43,571 nucleotides of DNA from Acidithiobacillus ferruginosus (GCF_018854495.1 NZ_JABBDR010000099.1:1-43571), one strand, 5' to 3'; shown: positions 9,577 through 16,405, counted from the stretch's first letter. Notes: generated by a model not told the origin, from the sequence alone. Numbers and translations are program-made.

Positions 9577-9912
9577 TTAATGTTCTGGTTTTTTGCTTTT
9601 ACCTGCAAGACCATCTGTTTTTGGCCCTGCAGCTCCCACACCCTTGCTGTTGATGGCGGCTGATTTCGTACTTCTCTGCTGTTGATGTATTTCCGGTCGC
9701 GCCGCGTTCCGGCGCTGGTGCGCATATTCCTGTTCTGCTTTTCGTTCTTCCTTGGCTTGTGGAGAATTTGCGGCGAAAGGTATGTTGTGCGTTACCGGGT
9801 ATGGTGTGGAAGTTGTGGCCGCAGAAGTTATTGCGGAGTCGGCGCCGGCAACGGTAAAAACGCTACCTATGATGATGGTGGTGCCGGCAATGGCGGTAAA
9901 GATGGTTTTCAT
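9577..9912 (-). CDS. Small exported hypothetical protein
   Basis: 111 residues. The N-terminus MKTIFTAIAGTTIIIGSVF followed by TVAGADSA is a classic Sec signal peptide with cleavage likely near residue 24. The mature part is short, Ala/Lys/Gln-rich and low in hydrophobic residues (KEERKAEQEYAHQRRNAARPE), predicted disordered, ending in KSKKPEH. The ATG at 9912 is well supported by AAGGAG six bases upstream. No family recognised. A periplasmic or secreted location is inferred from the signal peptide. It stands alone, with 140 bases after it and over 350 bases before it. Confidence 0.7.
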   Translation of the reverse strand: MKTIFTAIAGTTIIIGSVFTVAGADSAITSAATTSTPYPVTHNIPFAANSPQAKEERKAEQEYAHQRRNAARPEIHQQQRSTKSAAINSKGVGAAGPKTDGLAGKSKKPEH

Positions 9913-10268
9913 GGCATTTCTCCTTGTGGTTTAGCAGTTGAAAGCCGTGTACTTCGTGATGTGGCAATCATAGGGCAATTCAGCGAGCCATGCCATTCAT
10001 TACGCGATCGGTTCCTGAATATCTGTTGGACAGGTGTCTGGCCAATCCAATGACTGCAATCAGTCTTGGGACCATCAGGACTCAACGGCGGCAGGGCAGC
10101 GGAAGCGGTCGTCCAGCGGACTGACCATCATGTTCTCGAAACTCGTCACCATGACTGTAAACCGTAGCAGTCTTTTGATAATGGTTTTCGATAATTGCAA
10201 CCCTTTGATTTACCGTGCAACAATCACCGCCATCTGAAGACTCTCGAAAACGGTCGGTTCAGAGATCA
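9913..10268. other. Gene-free stretch with a 21-bp repeat copy
   Basis: No reading frame with a credible start or recognisable protein occurs here on either strand. The part nearest 9912 should hold the promoter of the exported protein, but I see no good -35/-10 pair. One copy of a 21-bp direct repeat lies at 10096-10116. The stretch may be decayed mobile or coding DNA. Confidence 0.4.
10096..10116 (+). repeat. 21-bp direct repeat, copy 1
   Basis: The 21 bases from GCAGCGGAAGC to GGTCGTCCAG are identical to 13558-13578 in the same orientation, 3.46 kb apart. Flanking bases differ. An exact 21-mer repeat is not expected by chance in a window this size. Confidence 0.7.
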
Positions 10269-10439
10269 CTAGGACAGGCCTTTCATGAAGCGAAGAGTGA
10301 ACGCAGCACACACCAGAACTATGCCCACATTCGCCATCAGCCTTGCCCAAAAGTGACCCCGGAAAAAGGCAATGTCCACACTGACAATGATTACGGACAA
10401 CATAATAACGTAACAGGATACGACCAGAGCCTTTGTCAT
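10269..10439 (-). CDS. Small two-helix membrane protein, 56 aa
   Basis: An ATG at 10439-10437 opens 56 codons ending in TAG at 10271-10269. There are two hydrophobic segments, about residues 4-26 and 34-50, joined by the loop DIAFFRGHFWARL; the second segment runs MANVGIVLVCAAFTLRF. The FFR-x2-FW-x-RL-x2-N-x-GIVL pattern is what I would expect of a conserved small inner-membrane protein, and I believe similar proteobacterial hypotheticals exist, but I cannot name one. GAGGGG lies eight bases upstream and overlaps the stop of the sulfotransferase fragment 12 bases before, so the two may be co-transcribed. Function unknown. Confidence 0.6.
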   Translation of the reverse strand: MTKALVVSCYVIMLSVIIVSVDIAFFRGHFWARLMANVGIVLVCAAFTLRFMKGLS

Positions 10440-10451
10440 CGTGGGGTCCCC

Positions 10452-10736
10452 TCAGGTGCTGGTATCGCCAAGCGCAGAAAAATGGCTCGCCTGATCATAA
10501 AGCCGGAGATATTCGCGGGGGTCAGAAACATACTCGATGAAGTGTTCGCGCTCCGGTTTTGGGTGAATTTGCGCAAAATAATGCGGTTCTTTAAACACCG
10601 GCAAAAAAACATCAGGATGTTTCTGGAGGTGGCGATACAGGGAAGTGGTGCCGCCTTTGACGGTGCCGGTAATGAAGAAATTGGGCCACCGGGATAGGCT
10701 TGCGGTTTCTGTTTGGGCAGGGCTTGGGCTGTGCAA
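10452..10736 (-). pseudogene. Truncated sulfotransferase (N-terminal fragment)
   Basis: 94 residues matching only the N-terminus of PAPS-dependent sulfotransferases of roughly 250-300 residues. WPNFFITGTVKGGTTSLYRH (18-37) is the 5'-phosphosulfate-binding loop (usual form GxxKSGTTSL), followed by LQKHPDVFLPVFKEPHYFA. The frame then stops at GDTST where the family continues with the 3'-phosphate-binding part and the acceptor-binding domain; no continuation is visible in any frame downstream. The start is TTG at 10736 with GGAGG four bases upstream. Without the C-terminal two thirds it cannot be an active sulfotransferase. I call it a pseudogene fragment, though the intact ribosome site means a peptide could still be made. 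Confidence 0.75.
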
Positions 10737-10850
10737 ATGTCCTCCTCAAGGGGGTCTTAGTCATAGGTCGAAAAGGCTAAATGCCGATCTCGCGTGGCGC
10801 AGTATAGCATTCATCGTGTAACGGCCAGCCCCTTCCGCAGTGCTTCTGGG

Positions 10851-11402
10851 CTACGGCAGGAGCACCGGCGATGCGTAGGCCGAGGCGGGTGCTGGGGGTG
10901 GTAAAAGCACGGTCGGCGGCCGCGTGGAAGGTGGGCGGATGGGCCTCGGTGGGGGGCGGTGCCAGCGAGAGGGGCGCCCAGGGCGATACGTTGGAAAGGG
11001 CCCAGGGCCGATATAGGCTGGTATATATACATGCTGTCGGGGTTCTGGGGGCGTAGGCAAGCTGCTTTGGTAGTTGTTGAGTGCAGTAAGCAGATTCAGG
11101 CGTTCGATGGCCGTCAGGGTTTTATTTTTGTCTGCCGGGGGCGGCGCTGCGGCCGGCTGGACGGGTTGCGGTTGTGCAACGGCTGGTGGTGCCGGAGGAA
11201 TGGGTGGCAGCGCCTGCAACTTTTTTGCGTTTGGTGGCGGCTGGTCGCCATAACTGACGGTGCCATTGGATGAAACCCAGCGATAAATGGCAGCCTGGGC
11301 GGACAGCGGCGCTATGCCACCTGCCCATACAAGCAGCGCGACACAGGCCATGAAGGCGGAGCGCCGGTTGCGTGAAATGCCACTCAGAAAAGCATGACAC
11401 AT
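10851..11402 (-). CDS. DUF4124-domain exported protein with proline-rich tail
   Basis: Taken from ATG 11402 this gives 183 residues; an in-frame GTG at 11435 and an ATG at 11351 are alternatives, none with a strong ribosome site. A signal peptide with core ACVALLVWAGGIAPLSA ends at AQA, then IYRWVSSNGTVSYGDQPPPNAKKL matches the DUF4124 module (I-Y-[RK]-W-x5-G-x-[VT]-x-Y-[GS]-D-x-PPP) found at the N-terminus of many proteobacterial periplasmic proteins. The rest is low-complexity Pro/Ala/Arg sequence with a short helical patch (LTAIERLNLLTALNNYQ) and many PPP motifs. Envelope location is inferred. Function is unknown for the family. It is a lone gene on the minus strand. Confidence 0.8.
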   Translation of the reverse strand: MCHAFLSGISRNRRSAFMACVALLVWAGGIAPLSAQAAIYRWVSSNGTVSYGDQPPPNAKKLQALPPIPPAPPAVAQPQPVQPAAAPPPADKNKTLTAIERLNLLTALNNYQSSLPTPPEPRQHVYIPAYIGPGPFPTYRPGRPSRWHRPPPRPIRPPSTRPPTVLLPPPAPASAYASPVLLP

Positions 11403-11532
11403 GGCAGTGTAACCTGAGGCAGTAACGGCACGCACATGACGCTAAGGCTGCGCATCTTTTGCCGCCGCCAGTTCGGCCTTCATGCGGGCGATTTCACCGC
11501 GGCCGGGCGTCAAATGGGGACCAAGGAGTGCT

Positions 11533-11994
11533 TCATGCATAGAGCAACCGCCCGCGTGGCTCTGGTATAGAGCGCCCCAGATCCGTTGCTGTCTCGACCC
11601 ATTCACCAATCACCCGTTCCGCATTGGCTACCGCCTCTTGATAAGTGGCGCCATCAGCCATGCAGCCAGGGAGTTCAGGAACTTCCACGATAAAAGCGTT
11701 GTCTTCGTTACTCCAATAAATGACCAGTTCATACTTACTCATCGTTATTAATCCCCAGGGATACTTGGTGAGTATGCCGCGCGCTTGCTTCACTTGGTAG
11801 GGCTTCGCCATGCGTCCTATGGGTTGGAGATTGATGATCTCGGCCACCCCTTCTTTGGTAAGGATATGATGGTCACCCTTCACGCGAAGCTTAAATCCAA
11901 GCCCATCTAACAAGGACAAAAGGTCAGCAAAGGCTATGTTGGCATCGCTCCGACCACTGAGAACGGCGGTCTGGATCTTTTCGTGTTTACCCAA
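11533..11994 (-). CDS. HicA toxin-HicB antitoxin in-frame fusion
   Basis: 153 residues in one frame. Residues 1-~80 are HicA-like: GKHEK at the start, DLLSLLDGLGFKLRVKGDHHILTK with the catalytic-type His in GDHH, and QPIGRMAKPYQVKQARGILTKY. Residues 85-153 are a complete HicB-like protein beginning MSKYELVIYW, with VEVPELPGCMADGATYQEA and ending in RLLYA, the normal HicB end. In usual loci hicA ends just after the KxVKQ...KY segment and hicB is a separate gene; here PWGLIT joins them with no stop. The HicB ATG (11742-11740) keeps a GGGGA about nine bases upstream, so separate HicB may still be made. The start of the whole frame is TTG with no clear ribosome site. HicA normally cleaves mRNA and HicB neutralises it; whether this product is toxic is unknown. 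Confidence 0.82.
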   Translation of the reverse strand: MGKHEKIQTAVLSGRSDANIAFADLLSLLDGLGFKLRVKGDHHILTKEGVAEIINLQPIGRMAKPYQVKQARGILTKYPWGLITMSKYELVIYWSNEDNAFIVEVPELPGCMADGATYQEAVANAERVIGEWVETATDLGRSIPEPRGRLLYA

Positions 11995-12034
11995 GAATTA
12001 CACCAAGCCTGAACGCTTCATTCGTTTGATTCAT
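11987..12034 (-). CDS. 15-codon leader ORF overlapping the hicA start
   Basis: ATG at 12034-12032 is preceded by AAGGAGG with good spacing and encodes 15 residues (MNQTNEAFRLGVILG) before TAA at 11989-11987. It runs over the TTG start of the hicA-hicB frame (11994) in a different frame. It could couple hicA translation by termination and reinitiation, or be the original N-terminus of hicA separated by a one-base shift. Confidence 0.4.
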   Translation of the reverse strand: MNQTNEAFRLGVILG

Positions 12035-12168
12035 GGCTCGGCCTCCTTCTGGAGTAAGCGATTCTCGCTCTGATAAGCGTAACCCAATCAAACGTCCGCT
12101 TCCAGTCTGGCACCGCCCTTTGAGTTCGCAAAAAATGGTCTTCTTCTCACAACCATGGAGACCGTGTC

Positions 12169-12798
12169 ATGCCAACAGAACTCAACGGCACCCAGCACCC
12201 ACAAATCCCTTGGAACAAAGGCAAAGTCATAGGTCAGAAACGGCCCTTGAAACTACAGGAGGTATGGGCCATTAGAATTCGCCTGCAACTGGCCCAACAG
12301 ATCCGCGAATTAGCCCTCTTCAACCTCGCCATCGATAGCAAATTGCGGGGCTGCGACCTCTTGGGACTGCATGTTTTCGATATCGCACATGGTCACACCG
12401 TCATGCACCGCACCATCGTGCTCCAACAAAAAACTCAGAGGCCCGTCCAATTTGAGATCACCGAGCAAACCCGAGAGGCCCTGACCACATGGATCGCCCA
12501 TGCCAAACTCAAGGATGACCAGTTTCTCTTCCCCAGCAGGAAACACGCCTCACCTCATCTTTCCACCCGGCAGTATGCGCGTGTTGTAGAGCGTTGGGTT
12601 ATTTCCATAGGGTTGGATCCGTCCGCCTATGGCACGCATACCATGCGCCGAACCAAGGCCACATTGATTTACAAGCGCACCAAGAATCTCCGCGCCGTGC
12701 AACTTCTGCTGGGGCACACCAAGCTGGAGAGCACCGTCCGTTATCTGGGCATTGAGGTCGATGATGCTTTGGAAATGGCCGAACAGACGGAAGTGTAG
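12169..12798 (+). CDS. Short tyrosine recombinase (integrase family)
   Basis: 209 residues, consisting mostly of the catalytic domain of tyrosine recombinases. Visible catalytic residues are Arg60 (DSKLRGCDLLGL), His157-x-x-Arg160 (GTHTMRRTKAT), His183 (LLGHTKLEST) and the nucleophile Tyr192 (VRYLGIE). A normal core-binding SAM-like domain is missing; residues 1-30 are short and basic. Proteins of this compact form are annotated repeatedly in proteobacteria as phage-type integrases. GGAG lies about eight bases before the ATG. It is the only mobility-type gene in the accessory stretch, flanked by hicAB and the DUF4160/DUF2442 pair. All catalytic residues look present, so activity is possible, but its target site is not identified. 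Confidence 0.88.
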   Translation: MPTELNGTQHPQIPWNKGKVIGQKRPLKLQEVWAIRIRLQLAQQIRELALFNLAIDSKLRGCDLLGLHVFDIAHGHTVMHRTIVLQQKTQRPVQFEITEQTREALTTWIAHAKLKDDQFLFPSRKHASPHLSTRQYARVVERWVISIGLDPSAYGTHTMRRTKATLIYKRTKNLRAVQLLLGHTKLESTVRYLGIEVDDALEMAEQTEV

Positions 12799-12815
12799 CG
12801 GAATTGATTTTGGCC

Positions 12816-12844
12816 TTGAGATAGTGCAATGATTTCCCTATCAT
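12816..12844 (+). promoter_or_regulatory. Promoter candidate for the DUF4160/DUF2442 pair
   Basis: TTGAGA (12816-12821) and TATCAT (12839-12844) are separated by 17 bases, each matching sigma-70 consensus at four positions. Transcription would begin near 12851, the A of the next gene's ATG, and no ribosome site precedes that ATG, so the message may be leaderless. Confidence 0.45.
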
Positions 12845-12850
12845 GAAGCC

Positions 12851-13087
12851 ATGACCAACTACTCAGTAGGGGATGACTGGCGTGTACGCGTCAACGGCCG
12901 GGAGCAGCATCCGCTTCCGCACGTCCATGTGCAGTTTCGTGACGGATCCCGTGTGTCGCTTGCCATCGAGACAGGCGCGCTTCTGGTCGGCTATGTCTCG
13001 CCCCGGAAGCGATTGGAACCGGTGCGGACCTGGATTGAGGCGCATCGGGATGTCCTATTGACGGAATATCGGAGGTTGAATCCATGA
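12851..13087 (+). CDS. DUF4160-family protein
   Basis: 78 residues. The N-terminal half, DDWRVRVNGREQHPLPHVHVQF, carries the PHVHV core of the DUF4160 family, followed by a glycine-bearing beta stretch (ALLVGYVSP) and a C-terminal helix with RTWIEAHRDVLLTEYRRLN, matching the family layout and length. No catalytic role is established for the family. The gene overlaps the next by ATGA (13084-13087), so the two products are probably made in balance. Paired genes of this type with a DUF2442 partner are common and have the compact, overlapping arrangement of toxin-antitoxin modules; that functional reading is inference. Confidence 0.8.
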   Translation: MTNYSVGDDWRVRVNGREQHPLPHVHVQFRDGSRVSLAIETGALLVGYVSPRKRLEPVRTWIEAHRDVLLTEYRRLNP

Positions 13088-13533
13088 ATCAAGCACCCAG
13101 AATTGAAACGGCGACGATTACTGGCCCGTTCCAGATAGAAATCCATTGGTCCACCGGCGAAGTGTTTACCACGGATCTCAAGGATCTTATTGGTCCGCCA
13201 CGGAAGGAAGACCCCTTTTGCGCGCTTCATGATCCGGCCTTCTTCGCTCAGGGGCATGCAGATGACTGGGGCGATGGCCTGAACTGGCCAGGCGGATTGG
13301 ATCTGGGCGCAGACCGTCTCTATGCCTTGGGGAGGAAACAGACAGGATTACCAACGCGTGAGGACTTCATCCAGTGGATGGAGCGGAACAATCTCAGCCT
13401 GACTCATGCGGCAGAAGCCATCGGTATGACTCGGCGCATGATAGCCTACTACAAAAACGGCTCTCGCCCGATACCAAAGACCGTGTGGCTAGCCTGCATC
13501 GGTTATGAGGTGCTTGAACGCCACGCAGCTTGA
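13084..13533 (+). CDS. DUF2442-domain protein with C-terminal helix-turn-helix
   Basis: 149 residues. Residues ~5-85 are DUF2442-like (IETATITGPFQIEIHWSTGE, then DLKDLIGPP and a DPAFFAQ/NWPGGLDLGADRLYALG segment). Residues ~93-145 form a helix-turn-helix of the XRE/Cro kind: REDFIQWMERNNLSLTHAA, EAIGMTRRMIAYYKNGSRP IP and KTVWLACIGYE. The DNA-binding domain makes it the likely autoregulator, and antitoxin-like partner, of the DUF4160 gene it overlaps. The ATG is inside the stop of that gene, and translation is probably coupled. The palindromic operator one would expect is not obvious upstream. Confidence 0.8.
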   Translation: MNQAPRIETATITGPFQIEIHWSTGEVFTTDLKDLIGPPRKEDPFCALHDPAFFAQGHADDWGDGLNWPGGLDLGADRLYALGRKQTGLPTREDFIQWMERNNLSLTHAAEAIGMTRRMIAYYKNGSRPIPKTVWLACIGYEVLERHAA

Positions 13534-13557
13534 TTAAGGTGAATAATGGCCGATTTT

Positions 13558-13578
13558 GCAGCGGAAGCGGTCGTCCAG
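13558..13578 (+). repeat. 21-bp direct repeat, copy 2
   Basis: Identical over 21 bases to 10096-10116. It lies 25 bases after the DUF2442 stop. The surrounding 13534-13764 has no gene I can support and is AT-rich near 13690-13760. Confidence 0.7.
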
Positions 13579-13764
13579 AAATTGGTGGTCAGTATGTAGC
13601 GCGCTTTGGTGACGCTTACTAGACATAGAAAGGCGGACAGATTCAGGGCTGGATTTGACCTCAAAAGTGCCTGAAAACCCAGTGTCGATTAAACGTTCGT
13701 TTTTTAAATTATTACTCTTCTATAGATGGTACCCCTCACTTGTACATTATCACTTGTTGCCTGA

Positions 13765-14037
13765 TCGCTTGAGTGTGCCATCGCAGGCACCGAGTTTCGG
13801 CAGGGAGCCTGGTTGCGCAGTATCCCTGCCGGAGCAACCCGCAGCTACCAAGAACAGGCGAGGGGCATGGACCGGGCATCGGCGGTGCGTGCCGTGGGGC
13901 GTGCCAACGGCGCGAATCCCATTGGTATTGTCATTCCCTGCCATCGCGTCATCGGCTCCGATGGCACCTTGACCGGGTACGCGGGCGGAATAGAGCGCAA
14001 ACGCTGGCTGTTGCGGCATGAGGGTGGTGATTTTTAG
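13765..14037 (+). pseudogene. 5'-truncated O6-methylguanine-DNA methyltransferase
   Basis: After a stop at 13762-13764 the frame reads SLECAIAGTEFRQGAWLRSIPAG and continues as a clear Ogt/Ada C-terminal domain: TRSYQEQARGMDRASAVRAVG, then NPIGIVIPCHRVIGSDGTLTGYAGG with the methyl-acceptor Cys in PCHRV, and ERKRWLLRHE. Normal Ogt proteins have about 70-80 further N-terminal residues, absent here, and two residues are missing between W and IP compared with the usual W-x2-L-x2-IP. No credible start exists. I read it as a decayed ogt or detached Ada methyltransferase domain. It converges on the ada-alkA gene, whose stop it overlaps. Confidence 0.8.
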
Positions 14038-15503
14038 GGTTGCGCCCACAAACGCATGGCCGCATAGGCCCGCCAGGGCCGCCATGCTTCGGCGAGCACC
14101 AGCATTTCTGCGGGGTTGGGGCGCCCACTCTCCGTTTCCAGTGCGCGTAGTAGTCCCAGGTCTGAATGGGGGAAGGCGTCCGGATCACGATATCCGCGCA
14201 TGGCGATGTAGTGCGCCGTCCATGGGCCGATACCCGGCAGTTTGCAGAGGTTTTTGATGATGCTGTCGAGGGGGTGCGCCGAAAAAGCCAGGCGGCCCTC
14301 TTGCATGGCCACAGCCAGAGCCTGCAGCGCTTTTTCTCTGGCCCGGGTTAGGCCGATAGATCTCAGGTCGGCAGCCATGACGGCGACGGGTGTCGGAAAT
14401 ATCCTGGAGATTCTCGTGCCATCTGAAAGTCGCGCCATATCCTCTGTGAGCAATTCCCCAAGGGCGGCAACAAGCCGACCCGATAGCGTGGTCGCTGCTG
14501 CTACGCTAATTTGCTGACCCAATATCGCGCGCACGGTGAGTTCGAACAAATCCCATGTGCCCGGGACACGCAACCCCGGCCTCGCCCTGACGCGTGAAGC
14601 CATAAGCGGGTCTATGGAAAGATGCTGGTCGATCCTAATGATTTCCGTATCCAGATCAAACAGGCGGCGCAATCGCGCCACGATGATGCCTATTGGGGGG
14701 ATTTTCGTTGCGTATATGGTTGCCAGAAGCTGATCGGCTGCCGGATCAGGGTGGACTTCGACCAGGCCCTGTGTCCCTTCTAACTGAAAGGAACGCCAAT
14801 AGTGCCCGGACTGTACGGCCTCCACTCCCGGGATGGCACGGCCCGCCAGAAATTCCAGCAGTGCCGTCCAGTCATAAGGCGTGGTATAGGGCAGCTTCAA
14901 GGTGATACCCGCAGCCATATCGCTCTTTGAAGCAGAAGTATGGCGCAGTGCACTGGGCGCACACCCACAATGGCGCTGCATGACCGCATTGAAACGGCGG
15001 ACGCTGCCAAATCCTGCAGCAAGTGCGACATCGGTCATGGAGAGTCCGGTTTCTGCAATCAGTTTTTTGGCTAGCAGAATGCGCTGCGTCTGCGCCAGGG
15101 CCGTCGGCGTGCTACCAAGCACGCGTACAAACAGTCGCCGCAAATGCCGTCCACTGACACCCAGTTGTACAGCTACCTCCTCCAAACTAGCGCCATTCAA
15201 GGCGCCGTTATCACTCATTTGCTGCAAAGCCCGAGAAACCATCAGGGCGCTGGCCTCTGCGAAAGGTTCGGCCCCCGCCAACTCCGGGCGACAACGCAAA
15301 CAGGGTCGGAAGCCCAACTGTCGGGCTACCGCAACGCTGGGTATAAAAAAACAATTTTCCAGCTTGGGGGGGCGTGCGGGACATACCGGACGGCAATAGA
15401 TGCCCGTGGATAACACCGCCGTGTAGAACTTGCCATCAAACCGCACGTCCTTTGCGAGGACGGCGCGGTAGCACACTTCGCGATTCAGGTCCGATGTATT
15501 CAT
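14034..15503 (-). CDS. alkA: Ada-type regulator fused to AlkA DNA-3-methyladenine glycosylase
   Basis: 489 residues. Residues ~8-75 are the Ada methylphosphotriester-repair zinc domain with Cys37, Cys41, Cys68 and Cys71 (GIYCRPVC and PCLRCRPE). Residues ~85-185 are an AraC-type double helix-turn-helix (LEEVAVQLGVSGRHLRRLF and MTDVALAAGFGSVRRFNAVM). Residues ~200-485 are AlkA: LPGIGPWTAHYIAMRG is the helix-hairpin-helix and FPHSDLGLLRAL supplies the catalytic Asp448. It should sense methyl phosphotriesters, act as a transcription activator of repair genes, and excise alkylated bases. The O6-methylguanine domain of classical Ada is not part of this protein; a broken copy sits at its 3' end. No operon partner. 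Confidence 0.94.
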   Translation of the reverse strand: MNTSDLNREVCYRAVLAKDVRFDGKFYTAVLSTGIYCRPVCPARPPKLENCFFIPSVAVARQLGFRPCLRCRPELAGAEPFAEASALMVSRALQQMSDNGALNGASLEEVAVQLGVSGRHLRRLFVRVLGSTPTALAQTQRILLAKKLIAETGLSMTDVALAAGFGSVRRFNAVMQRHCGCAPSALRHTSASKSDMAAGITLKLPYTTPYDWTALLEFLAGRAIPGVEAVQSGHYWRSFQLEGTQGLVEVHPDPAADQLLATIYATKIPPIGIIVARLRRLFDLDTEIIRIDQHLSIDPLMASRVRARPGLRVPGTWDLFELTVRAILGQQISVAAATTLSGRLVAALGELLTEDMARLSDGTRISRIFPTPVAVMAADLRSIGLTRAREKALQALAVAMQEGRLAFSAHPLDSIIKNLCKLPGIGPWTAHYIAMRGYRDPDAFPHSDLGLLRALETESGRPNPAEMLVLAEAWRPWRAYAAMRLWAQP

Positions 15504-15599
15504 AGTGTGTTTATAAGCCAGGCGGCTGCAAGTGTCTCGTCATTTTCGGACGTCGATATTGAGGAGGCGGCGCGCAAAAACAAAGCCACCCCATTCTTA
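15504..15599. other. Short region upstream of ada-alkA
   Basis: This should contain the ada-alkA promoter on the minus strand. I find no confident -35/-10 pair and no gene. Confidence 0.3.
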
Positions 15600-15994
15600 T
15601 CAATGCTTTTCCTGATTAGCACGATGCTTTTTGTGGTGTGGAAGCCCCGTCCTTCCCGCTCTCAAGAGATGTCCACCCCTATCCGAAACGTTGATGAAGG
15701 GCATGGTTTCTCCTGGCGACAGGGCATCCAGGGCACCATTGAACTGAAGCTGCAACTCAAGCATATCGCGAGGTTCGAACGCAAACCGCCAGCCGTTTGG
15801 GGTTGAGCGAAAGTAATCCAGGAGGTACGGTGTCAGCGTTGCCCGATGTATTCTTCGAACGCTTCACGGCTTGGAAAGGTACCGTCCCAAGCTAACACAA
15901 ACGACGCATCAGCATCAGGCGCGGCACCGATGTCCTCAATGACAAGTGCTTTTACACGCTCGGAATGATACGCAGCGAGCCCTTGACCGTATCC
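15600..15994 (-). pseudogene. Alpha/beta-hydrolase remnant with frameshift
   Basis: Two frames together read as the middle of an alpha/beta-hydrolase. Frame one (15994-15836) gives SERVKALVIEDIGA, then SFVLAWDGTFPSREAFEEYIGQR and a stop at 15835-15833. Shifting by one base, PYLLDYFRSTPNGWRFAFEP and RDMLELQLQFNGALDALSPG continue the family until TGA at 15602-15600. Restoring one base (CGC-xTG-ACA) would join them as GQR-L-T-PYLLDYF. The N-terminal half, with the nucleophile elbow and oxyanion residues, is missing: the remnant begins right after the cupin stop in the same frame. The end also drifts from the family. Clearly a dead gene, probably once in an operon with the cupin. Confidence 0.72.
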
Positions 15995-16405
15995 CTAGCC
16001 GCCGATCGGAAGGACCTGAAAATCGACAAGCTCGTCCGGTTCTCCGCTATAGACCTGATACCCGGTGGTCTCGATGGCCAAAAAAGCGCCATGAGCCAAC
16101 CCTGCCGGGTGCAGAAGGTAGTCCCCCGGGAAAAGACGCTGCCGTCCCGACTTGTCACCGTGGCCGCCAGTGAGAATGTAGATGTGTTCGTCGGAGCGGG
16201 CGTTCGCCACGATCTTGATGAGCATTCCAGGGGGTGGGGAGAAGCGGACGATCTGCGCCATGCCGCCGCCTTCGGATCTGCGGTCGCTCAAGACCTTGAA
16301 ATGAACCGTTTCCTCGCCATGGAAGAGGGACAGATCCCCCAGTGCCTGGCTGCCGGGGATCCAAGGAATCTGCTCTGGCGTGGCGGTGATGGGGTGCAGG
16401 GACAT
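15995..16405 (-). CDS. Cupin-domain protein
   Basis: 136 residues from an ATG at 16405-16403, chosen for GGAG six bases upstream; the longer upstream frame lacks support. The single cupin barrel is visible: PPPGMLIKIVANARSDEHIYILTGGHGD for motif one and FPGDYLLHPAGLAHGAFL for motif two (His-bearing PAGxxH). It resembles small ChrR/quercetinase-like cupins of about 130 residues. Metal-binding residues are partly present (the SDEHIYIL His/Glu and the GLAH His), but the substrate cannot be told. It is divergent from the ArsR-type gene with a palindromic operator between them, so regulation by that protein is likely. The hydrolase remnant follows immediately. Confidence 0.8.
   Translation of the reverse strand: MSLHPITATPEQIPWIPGSQALGDLSLFHGEETVHFKVLSDRRSEGGGMAQIVRFSPPPGMLIKIVANARSDEHIYILTGGHGDKSGRQRLFPGDYLLHPAGLAHGAFLAIETTGYQVYSGEPDELVDFQVLPIGG

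Noticed and set aside
15507..15806. 99-codon plus-strand frame beside ada-alkA
   Set aside because: No ribosome site or family; the opposite strand explains most of it as hydrolase remnant.
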